A DNA stretch of 64,000 nt from Gammaproteobacteria bacterium (GTDB taxonomy: Bacteria; Pseudomonadota; Gammaproteobacteria; Pseudomonadales; Pseudohongiellaceae): positions 3,162,001-3,226,000 of the forward strand of contig JAWKZW010000001.1 of NCBI GenBank assembly GCA_041395725.1, in the 5' to 3' direction. A program made the position numbers and the translations under genes. The notes below the pieces were generated by a model. That model did no database searches. It had not been told where the DNA came from and worked only from the letters and a program-made list of their open reading frames with translations. Positions 50,793 to 60,067 of the stretch are shown here, piece after piece. Every line of letters begins with the position of its first letter. Within the stretch, counting starts at the first letter, position 1.

Positions 50793-52295
50793 TCATGCCG
50801 GCTGGTCTTCAGCCATTCCCACCGGATCATGAGCGGGTGTGATCTGGAAGTTGACGATTCCGTAGAAGGCGCTTACCAGCGGATTAATCAGGTTAAAGAA
50901 GCAAAACGGCAGGTAGGCGAGGGTCGCCACGCCGAGAGTACCGCTCATGAAAGCGCCGCAGGTATTCCAGGGAACCAGGGGCGAGGTGATGGTACCGCCA
51001 TCCTCCAGGATTCTGGACAGGTTCTTGACGTCGAGGCCGCGTCTCTGAAACTCCATCTTATACATGCGACCAGGGAGTACGATGGCGATGTACTGGTCTG
51101 AGGCGATTATATTGGCGCCGATACAGGTGAGCAGCGTGGTAATCACCAGGCTGCCGGTGCCCCTGACTGTGGAAAGGGCGTAACGCACCAGAACCTGGAT
51201 CAGGCCTGTGCGATCCATCAGGGCGCCAAATATCATGGCACAGAATATCAGCCACACCGTATTAAGCATGGAGCTCATTCCGCCGCGAGACAACAGATCG
51301 TCGATGGCGCCATCGCCACTGTCTATCTTGTAGCCGTCAAACAGGGTCTGCCACATACCCTTCAGCGTGGCCAGCGTGCCGTTGTCAATATCGGCGGCCA
51401 TGGTCCGGATAGCGGGTTGTTGAAAGGCGAACGCGAAAAGGATTCCTGCCAGTGCGCCGGTCAGTATAGTGGGCAGGGGAGGGAGCTTCTTGTTGGCCAT
51501 CACCAGTAGAACCAGGACCGGCAGCAGCATCACCGGGCTGATTCGGAAATTGGCCTGCAGCATATCCAGGGTGCCCTGCAGCTCTGTAGCCTGAGTGCTG
51601 GCATCGATATTGAACCCGATGACCAGGTACAGGAACAGGGCGATGACAATGCTTGGCACTGTGGTCCAGAGCATGTGGTGAATGTGGGTGAACAGATCTG
51701 TGCCCACGACGGCCGGCGCCAGGTTGGTGGTGTCCGACAACGGCGACAGCTTGTCGCCGAAATAGGCCCCCGAAATAATAGCCCCGGCGGTTATTTCCAA
51801 CGACAGGCCCAGCCCCGCGGCAGCTCCAATCAGTGCTACCCCGATGGTTCCGGCTACTGTCCAGGAACTGCCTATACTCAGTGCCACAACGGCACAGATG
51901 GTGCAGCTGGCGGCATAGAAAAAAGCGGGATCCAGGGCCAGCAGACTGTAGTAGATCATGGTAGGAACGGTGCCGGCCATGATCCAGCTGCCGATTAACA
52001 GGCCTACAGTGAACAGGATAAGAATTGCGCGCAGCGCTACGCTGATACCCTGCACCATGCTGGTTTCGAGGTCAGTCCAGCAGATACCGTTGCGCCAGCC
52101 GATCAATGCCGCGATGGTCGCACCGACGCACAGCGCAATCTGATTCGGGCCGTAGCTGGAGTCTTCGCCGAAAAGATAGACGGCAAATGCCAGCAGGCCG
52201 ACCAGAACCAGAACCGGGGTGATTGCCTGCAGCAGACTGGGCGCTGCGCCGTCCGCAAGGGGGGGATCTCTGGGTACGGTCTTGTCGGGGCTCAT
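50793..52295 (-). CDS. NhaC family Na+/H+ antiporter
   Basis: Inner-membrane antiporter of 500 residues with about twelve helices. Family patterns are GSSWTVAGTIGVALIGAAAGLGL, SGAYFGDKLSPLSDTTNLAPAVVGTDLFTHI (split by short loops), and PLVPWNTCGAFMSGTLG near the C-terminus. Exports Na+ in exchange for protons, which fits a saline habitat. Single gene, minus strand, convergent with the VOC gene and divergent from proA. Confidence 0.94.
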   Translation of the reverse strand: MSPDKTVPRDPPLADGAAPSLLQAITPVLVLVGLLAFAVYLFGEDSSYGPNQIALCVGATIAALIGWRNGICWTDLETSMVQGISVALRAILILFTVGLLIGSWIMAGTVPTMIYYSLLALDPAFFYAASCTICAVVALSIGSSWTVAGTIGVALIGAAAGLGLSLEITAGAIISGAYFGDKLSPLSDTTNLAPAVVGTDLFTHIHHMLWTTVPSIVIALFLYLVIGFNIDASTQATELQGTLDMLQANFRISPVMLLPVLVLLVMANKKLPPLPTILTGALAGILFAFAFQQPAIRTMAADIDNGTLATLKGMWQTLFDGYKIDSGDGAIDDLLSRGGMSSMLNTVWLIFCAMIFGALMDRTGLIQVLVRYALSTVRGTGSLVITTLLTCIGANIIASDQYIAIVLPGRMYKMEFQRRGLDVKNLSRILEDGGTITSPLVPWNTCGAFMSGTLGVATLAYLPFCFFNLINPLVSAFYGIVNFQITPAHDPVGMAEDQPA

Positions 52296-52417
52296 TGCTG
52301 CCGGGTTTGGTGGTTTTACTGCGGTGCTGCAAGAATAAGCCGATTCAGCCGTCGCTGTCTAATCGCACGTTTAACGGGTCAGGCTTTATTTGCGCTATAA
52401 TTCGACTTTTGTCGGCA

Positions 52418-52504
52418 CCTGGCCCGGGAATTTCACTAAACTCCTGCTGCGGCCGCCCCATGGAACGGCCTCGCCAGGGAATTCGGTGAAATTCCCGGGC
52501 CAGG
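52418..52504. repeat. Large inverted repeat with 19-bp perfect arms before proA
   Basis: CCTGGCCCGGGAATTTCAC (52418-52436) is exactly complementary to GTGAAATTCCCGGGCCAGG (52486-52504). The 49-base middle contains a smaller GGCCG/CGGCC stem. It lies in the interval between divergent nhaC and proA. Confidence 0.85.
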
Positions 52505-52607
52505 CTGACGCCAGAGGTTTCCTGGACCTGAGTCGCGGACGCCGGCGCAGTATAAAACCTTATAGAACTTATCGATTATCGAATTGTAGAGAGCAGGGTA
52601 TAGCAGG

Positions 52608-53891
52608 ATGTTGAATCAGCAGGAAAGTAGCGCGCTGGATATTGAAGGCTATATGCGCGTGCTTGGCCAGCAGGCCAGGCAGGCGTCGTACCATATCGCC
52701 AGGGCGACTACGGCGCAGAAAAATGCTGCGCTGCTGGCTATTGCCCGGGCTATCGATTCCCGGCGCAATGAGCTGATGGCGGCCAACGGGCTGGATCTGC
52801 AGGCCGGGCGCGCCAAGAATCTGGAAGCCCCGTTACTGGATCGCCTGGAGCTGACTCCGGCGCGGATCGACGCCATGATTGAAGGGTTAACGCAGGTAGC
52901 AAGCCTGGATGATCCGGTCGGCGCGGTTTCCGAGCTCAAGTATCGGCCGAGTGGAATCCAGGTGGGCAGGATGCGTGTTCCGCTGGGTGTGATCGGCATC
53001 ATTTACGAGTCCCGGCCCAACGTGACCTGTGAGGCCGCCAGTCTGTGTCTGAAGTCAGGCAATGCGACCATCCTGCGGGGCGGATCAGAGGCCATTAATT
53101 CCAATCAGGCTATCGCGGCGTGCCTGGCCATCGGCCTGGCCGAGGCGGGTCTGGACCCCCGCGTGGTGCAGGTGGTTGAAACTACCGACCGCCAGGCGGT
53201 GGGCAAGCTGATCAGTATGCCGGAATACGTCGATGTAATTGTTCCCCGTGGCGGCAAGGGCCTCATCGAACGCATCAGTCGGGATGCCAGGGTGCCGGTA
53301 ATAAAGCATCTGGACGGCAACTGTCATGTGTTCATCGATGCCCATGCAAATCTCGACAAGGCGATAAGCATCACGATAAATGCCAAGACCCAGCGGTACG
53401 GAACCTGCAACACCCTGGAATCCCTGCTCGTAGACCAGTCTGTTGCTGAACAGGTTCTGCCGCGGCTGGCCGAACGCTTCGCCAGCTTCGACGTGGAATT
53501 GCGAGGCTGTGAAGCGGCCCGGAAAATAGTGCCCGGTATGTCCGTCGCCAGCGAAGCTGACTGGAAAGAGGAATACCTGGCGCCTGTTCTGGCGGTAAAG
53601 GTGGTTGACGGTCTGGATGCCGCGATCAGTCATATCAACACCTACAGTTCGCAGCATACCGATGCTATCGTCACCGAAGATTACGGCAGCGCCCAGCGTT
53701 TTCTCCGGGAGGTGGATTCCAGTTCGGTCATGGTCAATGCGTCGACCCGGTTCGCTGACGGCTTTGAGTATGGCCTGGGTGCTGAAATCGGGATATCCAC
53801 GGATAAGCTGCATGCCCGGGGGCCTGTCGGCCTTGAGGGCCTCACGTCGCAAAAATACATCGTGCTGGGGGACGGCCATATTCGAACATGA
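52608..53891 (+). CDS. proA: Gamma-glutamyl phosphate reductase
   Basis: NADPH-dependent second step of proline synthesis from glutamate. 427 residues; MRVPLGVIGIIYESRPNVT, the catalytic cysteine in QRYGTCNTLE, and ARGPVGLEGLTSQKY at the end are all family-specific. First gene of a run of overlapping genes; its stop codon overlaps nadD (ATGA). proB is not next to it. Confidence 0.97.
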   Translation: MLNQQESSALDIEGYMRVLGQQARQASYHIARATTAQKNAALLAIARAIDSRRNELMAANGLDLQAGRAKNLEAPLLDRLELTPARIDAMIEGLTQVASLDDPVGAVSELKYRPSGIQVGRMRVPLGVIGIIYESRPNVTCEAASLCLKSGNATILRGGSEAINSNQAIAACLAIGLAEAGLDPRVVQVVETTDRQAVGKLISMPEYVDVIVPRGGKGLIERISRDARVPVIKHLDGNCHVFIDAHANLDKAISITINAKTQRYGTCNTLESLLVDQSVAEQVLPRLAERFASFDVELRGCEAARKIVPGMSVASEADWKEEYLAPVLAVKVVDGLDAAISHINTYSSQHTDAIVTEDYGSAQRFLREVDSSSVMVNASTRFADGFEYGLGAEIGISTDKLHARGPVGLEGLTSQKYIVLGDGHIRT

Positions 53892-54538
53892 ATGAACGTA
53901 TCGGCATTATGGGCGGTATGTTCGACCCCGTGCATGTGGGGCATATCAGAGTGGCACTGGCGGCATTGAGAATGCTGCAGTTGGATCATTTGCGGCTGGT
54001 GCCCTGTGGTGTCCCGAACCACCGGGATCGGGCACTGTGTTCCTCACTGCAGCGCCTCGATATGCTGCGCCTGGCAGCCAGTGGGCACCCGGGTCTGATC
54101 GTTGATGATCGGGAGCTGAATCGACCCGGGACCTCTTATACTTACGACACCTTACAGTCTCTGCGGGCCGAATTCGAGCAGGCGGAACTGTTTTTTATCC
54201 TGGGCGTGGATGCCTTTGCCTCGCTTGACAAGTGGTATCGCTGGCGTGAGCTGTTTGATCTGTGCCATTTTGTCGTTATCGAACGGCCCGGCTATCCGGT
54301 CCAGCCTAGTGGCGCCCTGCGCGACATGCTGCAAAGCCGTCGGGTCAGCGGGCCAGGCAGCGCCCGGGGCAGAAAAAGCGGCCTGATTTTTGACCTGGAT
54401 GGCCTGGACAGTCCGATCTCCTCCAGTCAGGTGCGCAAGCGTATCGCCAACGATGAGCCCCTGAATGACCTGTTGGACCCTCGGGTCGCCAGCTACCTGG
54501 GCCAGCATCAGCTATACAAGAAAGCAGTTACCGATTAA
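53888..54538 (+). CDS. nadD: Nicotinate-nucleotide adenylyltransferase
   Basis: Adenylates nicotinate mononucleotide in NAD synthesis, the step after nadC. 216 residues; nucleotidyl-transferase motifs GGMFDPVHVGHI and SPISSSQVRKRI are present, with FILGVDAFASLDKWYRW in between. Starts inside the proA stop codon and ends overlapping rsfS. Confidence 0.96.
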   Translation: MNERIGIMGGMFDPVHVGHIRVALAALRMLQLDHLRLVPCGVPNHRDRALCSSLQRLDMLRLAASGHPGLIVDDRELNRPGTSYTYDTLQSLRAEFEQAELFFILGVDAFASLDKWYRWRELFDLCHFVVIERPGYPVQPSGALRDMLQSRRVSGPGSARGRKSGLIFDLDGLDSPISSSQVRKRIANDEPLNDLLDPRVASYLGQHQLYKKAVTD

Positions 54539-54930
54539 TGACCCAGAAACGAGAACAGACATTGACTAGTAAAGAATTGGCAAACCTGGTTGTGGGCGCC
54601 CTCGAAGACATGAAGGGGCAGGCCATTGTCAGCATTGACGTCAGTAAGCTGACTGAAATCACCGATTACATGGTAATCGTCACCGGAACGTCGACTACCC
54701 ACATTAAGGCCTTGTCCGATGAGGTGACCATGCAGGTCAAGGAATCTGGCGGCCAGGTGACTGGGGTTGAGGGCCGCATGCAGGCTGAGTGGGTCCTGGT
54801 TGACTTGGGTGGGGTGGTGGTGCACATCATGCTGGCGCCGGTCAGGGCTCTCTATAACCTGGAAGATCTATGGAACTTCGCTTCTGACACCGCTGGCGCC
54901 AGAGGCGCCGAGGGCACCACAGAACAGTGA
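54538..54930 (+). CDS. rsfS: Ribosomal silencing factor RsfS
   Basis: Binds ribosomal protein L14 and blocks subunit joining when nutrients are short. 130 residues with DVSKLTEITDYMVIVTGTSTTHIKAL and the strand set GRMQAEWVLVDLGGVVVHIM, both typical of the family. The ATG overlaps the nadD stop (TAATG); a later TTG near 54562 is an alternative. Followed by rlmH with a GTGA overlap. Confidence 0.96.
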   Translation: MTQKREQTLTSKELANLVVGALEDMKGQAIVSIDVSKLTEITDYMVIVTGTSTTHIKALSDEVTMQVKESGGQVTGVEGRMQAEWVLVDLGGVVVHIMLAPVRALYNLEDLWNFASDTAGARGAEGTTEQ

Positions 54931-55400
54931 AGTTCCGCCTGCTGGCAGTCGGTACCAGGATGCCTGGCTGGGTTGACGCCGGGGTGCTGGAATACAGCAA
55001 AAGGTTGCCGGCGGATTTCGCCCTGTCGCTGCAGGAACTGCCGTTGGCCCGCCGTGGCAGGAACAGCAGCTCTGAGCATCTCAGGAACAAAGAGGCTGAG
55101 GCCATCCTGGCGAAGCTGCGTCCAGCCGATCACGTGGTGGTGCTTGATGTGCTGGGCAAACGCTTCGATACCGGTTCTTTCGCCAGCCGTCTCGACACCC
55201 TGCGCGGCAACGGACGGGATGTGGTGATCGTAGTTGGGGGGCCGGACGGGCTGGGTGATCAGGTCCTGCAGCGGGCCGAGGAACGCTGGTCACTGTCGGA
55301 TCTGACGCTGCCGCACCCACTGGTCCGCATTGTGCTGGCGGAGCAGTTCTATCGGGCCTGGAGTCTGCTAAGCAATCACCCTTACCACCGTGATGGATGA
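54927..55400 (+). CDS. rlmH: 23S rRNA (pseudouridine1915-N3)-methyltransferase
   Basis: SPOUT-class methyltransferase acting on helix 69 of 23S rRNA. 157 residues from a GTG. SAM-binding trefoil knot motifs VVIVVGGPDGLGDQV and LSDLTLPHPLVRIVLAEQFYRAWSLLSNHPYHR are present. Last member of the tightly overlapping proA-nadD-rsfS-rlmH group; a 283-base interval then leads to mrdA. Confidence 0.97.
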   Translation: MKFRLLAVGTRMPGWVDAGVLEYSKRLPADFALSLQELPLARRGRNSSSEHLRNKEAEAILAKLRPADHVVVLDVLGKRFDTGSFASRLDTLRGNGRDVVIVVGGPDGLGDQVLQRAEERWSLSDLTLPHPLVRIVLAEQFYRAWSLLSNHPYHRDG

Positions 55401-55484
55401 TCCGCCCTGTCTCTGCCTTTGATCAATTTCTGCCTGGCGCTGCTGAAGTTAATCAGAGTTCAGCGCATCAATTGCAGGATGGTT

Positions 55485-55530
55485 TTTTACACGGCCTTCA
55501 AGTTAAAAATCTGTTCGATACCGTGTAAAA
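55485..55530. repeat. 10-bp inverted repeat between rlmH and mrdA
   Basis: TTTTACACGG (55485-55494) and CCGTGTAAAA (55521-55530), 26 bases apart, exact. It could be a terminator for rlmH or an operator for mrdA. Confidence 0.5.
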
Positions 55531-55683
55531 TCATCCCCTAAACTTATCGGCAGTTTTGTTGTCTGATTAGCAAGCGGTTCGGCTTCAGGTAGAGGCCCTT
55601 GCAGCCGATTTACTAGTACAGGCACGCTGTTACTCAACAGCCGATGAGAAGTTAAACAAAACAAACGGTCAGTTATTCGAAAT

Positions 55684-57684
55684 ATGGCAGAAAAATGGCA
55701 GGTTAAGGATCACGAGAGCGAGCGGCAGCTGGTCAATAAACGTCTGGTGATTGCCGGTTGCTTTGTGGGGCTGCTGTTCCTGGCGCTGGTAGTCCAGCTG
55801 GTGCATTTGCAGATTCTGCGGTACGACTATTTTTCCGCCCGCTCCGATGACAATCGCCTCCATTCCCAATATGTCCCGCCTACCCGTGGTCTGATCTTCG
55901 ATCGCAACGGAGAGCTGCTCGCCGATAATCAGCCAATTTTCAATCTGACTGTCATTCGGGAGCTGGCCGGCAGTATGGATTCGTCCCTGGATTATGTGGC
56001 GTCCCTGATCGACCTGACAGAAGACGACGTAGAGCAGTTTAAGGATCGGCTCAGTCGCCGGCGCATACCTCACTCATCGGTGCTGCTGCGCTACAAGCTG
56101 AGCGAGGAGGAAATGGCCCGGATTGCTGTGGCACAGCATCGGCTGCCGGGGTTTTCCATTGAGGCGCAGCTGGTTCGTCATTACCCACTGGATAGCCTGA
56201 CCGCCCATACCGTGGGTTACGTATCGGAAATCAATCGTGGTGAGCTGGACTCCATGGATGAGGTCGAGCGGGAAAACTACGGTGGCACCAATCACATCGG
56301 GAAGTCCGGTATCGAAAAAACCTATGAATACCTGCTGCACGGTCAGGTCGGTTACGAAACTGTGGAGAAGAACAACCGCGGCCAGGTTATGCGGGTTCTG
56401 GATCGCACTGATCCGGTGGCCGGCAGGAATGTCTCGTTGCACCTGGATGCGCGGCTGCAGATCGCCGCCGAGAGGGCCCTGGGGGATTTTCGCGGTGCCG
56501 TGGTAGCCATCGACCCGGAGACCGGTGGAATTCTGGCCATGGTCAGCAAACCTGGCTTCGATCCCAATCTGTTTGTCACCGGTATCAGTAACCGGGATTT
56601 CAACAAGCTGATTACCGACAAGGTGAATACCCCACTGTTTGATCGGACCACCAATCCCTACCCGCCAGGCTCTACCGTGAAACCGTTTATCGGGCTGGGT
56701 GGCCTGCAACACGACTTCGTCGATTACGATTTCCACATAGAAGATCCTGGCTACTTTCGCCTGCCCGGGGTCCGTTATCGCTGGAATGACTACACGGCGC
56801 GCACTGCTATCGGTGGCGGCCATGGTCATACGGACCTGAAGAAAGCGATCTATCAATCCTGCGACACGTTTTTCTATGACCTTGGCAATCGCATGGGTAT
56901 CGATACCATGCACGATTTCATGTCGCAGTTTGGCTTCGGGGAGAACCTGGCCCTGGACATACCCTACGCCCGCACCGGTGTGCTGCCCTCCCGTGAGTGG
57001 AAAATGGCAAGCCGCGGAGAACCCTGGTACCAGGGCGACACGATCAGCTCATCAATCGGTCAGGGTTACATGTGGGTGACACCACTGCAACTGGCCACGG
57101 CTGTTTCGATAGTGGCAAACGAGGGGCGTGTGGTGCGACCCAGGTTGCTTAAAGCCGTTGAAGGCGAGACAGTGGAGTCGGTGGAATCGGCTCCGGTGAC
57201 CACGGTAGAGCTGGCCGATACGGATTACTGGAACTACATCGAAGATGCCATGACCATGGTGGTGCATCGTCCCTACAGTCAGGAATTCCGGGACTACGGA
57301 ACAGCCTACGAGGCCATAGCCAGGGCCGATCCTGATATGACCTATAAGATGGCGGGGAAATCCGGTACCGCCCAGGTGGTTTCTATCGACCAGAGCGTTA
57401 GAAGCAGCGAGGAGATTCAGGTGGCTGATATTCATAAAGACCACGGTTTGTTTATTTCCTTCGCCCCGGCTCAGCACCCGGAGGTCAAGCCGAAGATTGC
57501 GCTGGCTGTGTTCGTGGAGAATGGCGAGCACGGCAGTTCTGTCGCCGGCCCGATTGCCAAACAGATAACAGACGCTTATCTGCTGGATATCCTGCAGCTT
57601 GACCTGACAGTCCCGGCGCTACCGGTAATCCCTGCAGAGCCGGCAACCCCTGCAGTACTGCCCCTGGTTACCCACAGTGATTAA
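55684..57684 (+). CDS. mrdA: Penicillin-binding protein 2, elongation-specific transpeptidase
   Basis: Class B PBP that cross-links peptidoglycan during rod elongation with RodA. 666 residues: membrane anchor (about 22-42), N-terminal pedestal, then the transpeptidase domain. The active serine lies in GSTVKPFIGLGG (SxxK), followed by the SCD triplet (QSCDTFFYD) and KSGTAQV. The C-terminus has a Pro/Ala-rich tail. The ATG at 55684 begins MAEKWQVKDHE. rodA starts inside its 3' end. Confidence 0.97.
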   Translation: MAEKWQVKDHESERQLVNKRLVIAGCFVGLLFLALVVQLVHLQILRYDYFSARSDDNRLHSQYVPPTRGLIFDRNGELLADNQPIFNLTVIRELAGSMDSSLDYVASLIDLTEDDVEQFKDRLSRRRIPHSSVLLRYKLSEEEMARIAVAQHRLPGFSIEAQLVRHYPLDSLTAHTVGYVSEINRGELDSMDEVERENYGGTNHIGKSGIEKTYEYLLHGQVGYETVEKNNRGQVMRVLDRTDPVAGRNVSLHLDARLQIAAERALGDFRGAVVAIDPETGGILAMVSKPGFDPNLFVTGISNRDFNKLITDKVNTPLFDRTTNPYPPGSTVKPFIGLGGLQHDFVDYDFHIEDPGYFRLPGVRYRWNDYTARTAIGGGHGHTDLKKAIYQSCDTFFYDLGNRMGIDTMHDFMSQFGFGENLALDIPYARTGVLPSREWKMASRGEPWYQGDTISSSIGQGYMWVTPLQLATAVSIVANEGRVVRPRLLKAVEGETVESVESAPVTTVELADTDYWNYIEDAMTMVVHRPYSQEFRDYGTAYEAIARADPDMTYKMAGKSGTAQVVSIDQSVRSSEEIQVADIHKDHGLFISFAPAQHPEVKPKIALAVFVENGEHGSSVAGPIAKQITDAYLLDILQLDLTVPALPVIPAEPATPAVLPLVTHSD

Positions 57685-58825
57685 TCAGGATTTCACCCGC
57701 CAGCTGTCAGACCCGGTTGGCGCGCAGCGGCAAGGGTTTTCCATCTGGCGACTGCTGCGCATTGATCCGCCTTTGTTACTGGCGCTGATGCTGCTGGGCA
57801 GCTTCGGTCTGCTGGTGCTTTACAGTGCCAGTGGTGAGAACGTGGCTGAAGTCCGCCGCCAGGGCATGGCGCTGGCAGCCGCGTTTTTTGTCATGCTGGT
57901 TGTGGCGCAGTTCAGTGCGCATTTCTTTCGTCGCTGGGCCCCAAGCATGTACGCCGGGGGGCTGGCCTTGCTGGTGCTGGTGCTGTATTTCGGGGCCGAG
58001 GTTAACGGCGCCAGGAGCTGGCTGGATATCCCCGGTCTGCCCCGCTTCCAGCCTTCCGAGATCATGAAGTTCGTGGTTCCCATGCTGCTGGCCTGGTATC
58101 TGGGCAGCAGACCTTTGCCGCCCGGCTTCAAACATCTGTTCTGGGCCGGCATGATGATTCTGGTACCTGCCGGTCTGATCATCACCCAGAATGACACCGG
58201 CACTGCCATTATGATCACCATGTCAGGCATCTTCGTTCTGCTGCTGGCAGGCATCTCCTGGCGACTGGTTATCTGGGGTGGTCTGGGGGCCCTGCTGGCC
58301 TCGCCGGCCTGGTACCTGTTTCTGGCCCAGGAGCATCAGAAGAATCGGATTCTGACCTTCTTCGACCCTTACCGGGACCCAACCGGTGCCGGCTACAACA
58401 TCATTCAGTCCCAGATAGCCATCGGTTCCGGTGGCCTCTTTGGTAAGGGCTGGCTGAACGGTGCCCAGTCACAGCTGGATTTTATTCCCGAGAGTAATAC
58501 CGACTTTATTCTGGCAGTGCTGGCGGAGGAGTTCGGGCTGTTCGGCATTCTGTTCCTGATTGTGCTGTACCTGTTTGTTCTGGTGCGGGGTTTTTACATT
58601 ACCTTCTATGCCAGCGATATGTTCAGTCGTCTACTGGCGGGCAGTATTACGCTGACGTTCTTTTTCTATGTATTTGTCAACATGGCCATGGTGTCCGGTC
58701 TGGTGCCGGTGATTGGTCTGCCGCTGCCGCTTATGAGCCGGGGAGGTACCTCGATCCTGACACTGTTTGTTGGATTTGGCATGCTGATGTCCATCTCTGC
58801 CGGGGGCAGGCGACCGGTAACCTGA
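57677..58825 (+). CDS. rodA: Rod shape-determining glycosyltransferase RodA
   Basis: SEDS-family peptidoglycan polymerase that works with PBP2. 382 residues with ten helices; key stretches are ARSWLDIPGLPRFQPSEIMK, NDTGTAIMI with the catalytic Asp, SQIAIGSGGLFGKGW, and LPLPLMSRGGTSIL. Starts at a GTG that overlaps the mrdA stop codon by eight bases, showing tight coupling. The usual mltB gene does not follow. Confidence 0.97.
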   Translation: MINQDFTRQLSDPVGAQRQGFSIWRLLRIDPPLLLALMLLGSFGLLVLYSASGENVAEVRRQGMALAAAFFVMLVVAQFSAHFFRRWAPSMYAGGLALLVLVLYFGAEVNGARSWLDIPGLPRFQPSEIMKFVVPMLLAWYLGSRPLPPGFKHLFWAGMMILVPAGLIITQNDTGTAIMITMSGIFVLLLAGISWRLVIWGGLGALLASPAWYLFLAQEHQKNRILTFFDPYRDPTGAGYNIIQSQIAIGSGGLFGKGWLNGAQSQLDFIPESNTDFILAVLAEEFGLFGILFLIVLYLFVLVRGFYITFYASDMFSRLLAGSITLTFFFYVFVNMAMVSGLVPVIGLPLPLMSRGGTSILTLFVGFGMLMSISAGGRRPVT

Positions 58826-59006
58826 GCGCGTCCGCATCCCGTCCGGGTCAGGCCGATCCATGGCCATGCAACTGCCGCGCTGGGCTTTGCCGAGGCAACG
58901 AAGGCGCTGCGGTGGCAGCAGAATGGTGGCGATAATCTGGCAATTCGGGCTATTTGCCTGAAAGTCGTTAAAAGTACCTGGTTTTGCGCCGTTATGTGTT
59001 ATGAAG

Positions 59007-59056
59007 CTGATCAGAGGCTCCCTGAAGCAGTGAAGCACTGATCAAAGATTCACTGG
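59007..59056 (+). repeat. Dispersed motif copy E and a degenerate second copy
   Basis: CTGATCAGAGGCTCCCTGAAG (from 59007) and ACTGATCAAAGATTCACTGG (from 59037) lie 30 bases apart in the rodA-rlpA interval. The second is a weaker match. Confidence 0.45.
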
Positions 59057-59099
59057 CCACTGTGCGCCAGTCCCTTGAGAGCAGGAAGAAACCCAACTC

Positions 59100-60002
59100 A
59101 TGTACCAGTTGAACACTAAAACAATCGCGGGATATTCAGGAGCAGGGGCGGGACCCAGGCATTGGCTGGCCAGCCTCGTGGTCCTGGGTCTGCTCATTGG
59201 TTGCTCCAGCAATCCTGAGCCTCCAGCCTCCAGCAGTCGCTATACCATTGATCAGGACCGCGCGCCCAGCGCCGGAACCCTGGATATTGCGGCGATTGAG
59301 GACGTGATCCCCGAACCTGTCAATCGAACCATGGCGGGCAATCGAAGCCCCTACACAGTGCTGGGGAAGACCTATCGTGTAATGGCGACGGAAGAGGGGT
59401 ACTCGGAGCGGGGTGTCGCATCCTGGTACGGGGAGAAATTTCATGGCCACCAGACTTCCAATGGCGAAATTTTCGACATGTACAAGGTGTCCGCAGCCCA
59501 CAAGACCCTGCCGATCCCCAGCTATGCCCGGGTGACGAATCTGGAGAACAACCGCAGTATTATCGTGCGGGTAAACGACAGAGGCCCGTTTCACGGTGAT
59601 CGCCTGATCGACCTTTCCTATGCGGCGGCAGTCAAACTTGGCTACGCAGCGAGGGGCACCACACGAGTCCACCTGGAGGCTATCGTCCCGCCCCCATTCA
59701 GCGGCGAAACCATTAATCTGGCCAGTTCGGCTTCTGCCTTGTCGCTTCCGGGACCGGGCTCTGGTGCCGAGCGCTACCTGCAGGTAGGCGCGTTCAAGGA
59801 CCTGGGGGCGGCACAGCGCTTGAGCGGCCGGTTACAGGAAATTACTTTGTTGCCGGTCTTCATTCAGGAGGTTGTCAGCGACTCCAGTCAGGCGCTTTAC
59901 CGGGTGCGGGTGGGCCCCATCCGGGACAACGATGAAATCAGGGTCATATCGGACCGCGTGGTTGCTGCCAATCTGGGTAGTCCGTACACTGTTACCGATT
60001 AA
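59100..60002 (+). CDS. rlpA: Septal-ring lytic transglycosylase RlpA, lipoprotein
   Basis: Outer-membrane lipoprotein that cleaves denuded glycan strands at the septum. 300 residues. The signal peptide ends in a lipobox (LLIGCSS) near residue 36. The double-psi beta-barrel carries GVASWYGEKFHGHQTSNGE and VRVNDRGPFHGDRLIDLS; the C-terminal SPOR domain (about 220-298; YLQVGAFKDLGAAQRL) binds peptidoglycan. It sits in the usual mrdA-rodA-dacA context, separated from rodA by 274 bases. Confidence 0.95.
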   Translation: MYQLNTKTIAGYSGAGAGPRHWLASLVVLGLLIGCSSNPEPPASSSRYTIDQDRAPSAGTLDIAAIEDVIPEPVNRTMAGNRSPYTVLGKTYRVMATEEGYSERGVASWYGEKFHGHQTSNGEIFDMYKVSAAHKTLPIPSYARVTNLENNRSIIVRVNDRGPFHGDRLIDLSYAAAVKLGYAARGTTRVHLEAIVPPPFSGETINLASSASALSLPGPGSGAERYLQVGAFKDLGAAQRLSGRLQEITLLPVFIQEVVSDSSQALYRVRVGPIRDNDEIRVISDRVVAANLGSPYTVTD

Positions 60003-60067
60003 TGTTCCCGGTTCGGCTTGCGCCAGCTTCACCGGTATTCTGATAGCCTGAATTTACTTGAAACGAA

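Noticed and set aside
56074..56913. 279-codon minus-strand frame inside mrdA
   Set aside because: Antisense shadow of PBP2; no family motifs.
24787..58952. Shared 12-mer ATTCGGGCTATT before groESL and in the rodA-rlpA gap
   Set aside because: Hundreds of 12-mer matches are expected by chance in 64 kb, so one pair is not evidence of a repeat.
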